The notes beneath the pieces are model-generated. The model searched no databases and was not told where the DNA came from. It was given only the letters and a program-made list of their open reading frames with translations. A stretch of DNA of 64,000 bases. Origin: Pyrrhoderma lamaoense. Taxonomy: Eukaryota; Basidiomycota; Agaricomycetes; Hymenochaetales; Hymenochaetaceae. The stretch is from contig NBAZ01000002.1 in the NCBI GenBank assembly GCA_002794735.1, positions 2,294,001 through 2,358,000 of the forward strand, written 5' to 3'. Below, in pieces: positions 63,038-64,000 of this stretch. The position numbers and the translations under genes were made by a program. Position 1 is the first letter of the stretch, and each line of letters starts with the position of its first letter.

Positions 63038-64000
63038 ATGGACTACCTTTCCAGGTTGCCTAAAAATATACACTTGTTGTTACTGGCATACCTGCCTTCA
63101 AAGGACATCATTAGTCTTTCTGCGATGAACCACACGTTGTATGATTTATGCAGTTATGAACCACTTTGGAAGAGTAGATGCAGGAGCGAGTTCGGATTTG
63201 TGTATAATGGAGATACAAAAATGATTTGTAGCTTCAAAATATGCTATGCACGGCTGAGCAAACCGATACTCTTGCTTTGGGGGTGAGTTTCCTTTCTTTT
63301 CCGTTCTAACCATGATCTCATATCCGTTATAGGTTTGAGGATGCTACTTGTGATAGGAAAAAATGGCTTTTTGACAAACCAACGTCATTTCATTTCTTAC
63401 AAAACTTAGAAGAAAAAGGAGTAATGGATATAGCTGTGGGAGAAAGGTAAAACTCACGTGTGTTTCTGGTGAAACCCTCCCCCACATTAGTGACTTGTGG
63501 TTTATATAGATTTTTCCATGCCATTGACCGTAAAGGAAGACTATATGTTTGGGGTGAGATAATCTCGTACATACCCACCAACCTTGCTGACCCTACTCAA
63601 GGTGAGTTGAACAGGCTATTGCCTGGCATTCCGAACGATCAACTTGGGTTATCCCCTAACTATGAATTCACCACGAGGCCCCTACTCCTAAATATGCCTC
63701 GTCCCTTTGTATCTGTCAGGCAAGTAGTCAGTCTTGCCTTTTATCTATGCCACTAATCCAGTTACCGGTAGCTGTGGGAAAAATCATTCCTCAGCACTAG
63801 ATAATGAAGGAAAGATCTGGACATTTTTACGCTGGGATCGACCATTCTGTTTCAAATCGAATCTCATCGACGGTACAACCCCTGATAGTACCCCAGTGCA
63901 AATAGTATGTGCCTCAGGGTATACTGCAGCCCTGACTAAATCCGGATCGGTACTTGTCTGGTGGCCAATGGACGAAGATTACGATAGGATCGCAAAGGTA
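63038..64000 (+). CDS. F-box protein with RCC1-like repeats, second copy (3' end outside window)
   Basis: The start MDYLSRLPKNIHLLLLAYLP is an F-box (LPKNIHLLLLAYL, DIISLSAMNHTLYDL, EPLWKSRCRSEF). It is followed across introns by KPILLLWGFEDATCDRKKWL, DIAVGERFFHAIDRKGRLYV with WGEIISY, then FVSVSCGKNHSSALDNEGKI with WTFLRWDRP, and CASGYTAALTKSGSVLVWW. The HAIDRKGRLYVWG and NHSSALDNEGKIW units are successive RCC1 blades. The protein runs off the window at 64000. The frame is intact over four exons. Similarity in order and motifs to the minus-strand gene at 60112-62238 marks them as paralogues. Likely role: substrate-recognition subunit of an SCF ubiquitin ligase; the target is unknown. Confidence 0.82.

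Overview
The window is nuclear DNA of a filamentous basidiomycete fungus, most likely an agaricomycete. The evidence is protein genes on both strands cut by many short GT-AG introns (about 45-65 bases), A+T-rich spacers, fungal cell-polarity and transport genes, and a seven-helix membrane protein of a type abundant in mushrooms. I saw no bacterial, organellar, viral or CRISPR sequence.

Layout. 1-13.7 kb: tail of an unidentified gene, cystathionine beta-synthase (-), SDA1 ribosome-export factor (+), BUD6 polarity factor (-), AP-1 gamma-adaptin (+), seven-helix membrane protein (+). 13.8-25.4 kb: Gin4/Cdr2-type kinase (-), DNA ligase IV (+), Zap1-like zinc-finger regulator (-), TMA16 (+), small coiled-coil protein (-). 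25.4-31.3 kb: gene-poor, A+T-rich and possibly carrying decayed retroelement sequence. 31.3-39.7 kb: histidine-rich protein (-), Ser-rich protein (-), membrane protein (+), a 3-kb spacer, SAICAR synthetase ADE1 (-). 41.2-52.7 kb: oligopeptide transporter (-), AP endonuclease APN2 (-), mitoribosomal GTPase-like protein DAP3/mS29 (+), unknown beta-rich protein with a basic tail (+). 52.7-64 kb: spacer, Ser-rich hypothetical (-), spacer, then two divergent F-box/RCC1-repeat genes, the second cut by the window end.

The genes are housekeeping genes of separate pathways (sulfur and purine metabolism, ribosome assembly, vesicle coats, polarity and cell cycle, DNA repair, zinc homeostasis). They do not form a cluster. 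Several pairs share short divergent promoters (BUD6/AP-1 gamma, kinase/LIG4, APN2/DAP3).

The most notable signal is technical. At least ten conserved genes carry single-base frame breaks at short homopolymers. Nearly all are restored by adding one base, which points to an uncorrected long-read consensus rather than biology. I did not find a convincing new biological system. The best biological leads are a Cys-rich N-terminus on the Zap1-like regulator, a cystathionine beta-synthase without its usual C-terminal regulatory domain, and the divergent F-box/RCC1 pair.
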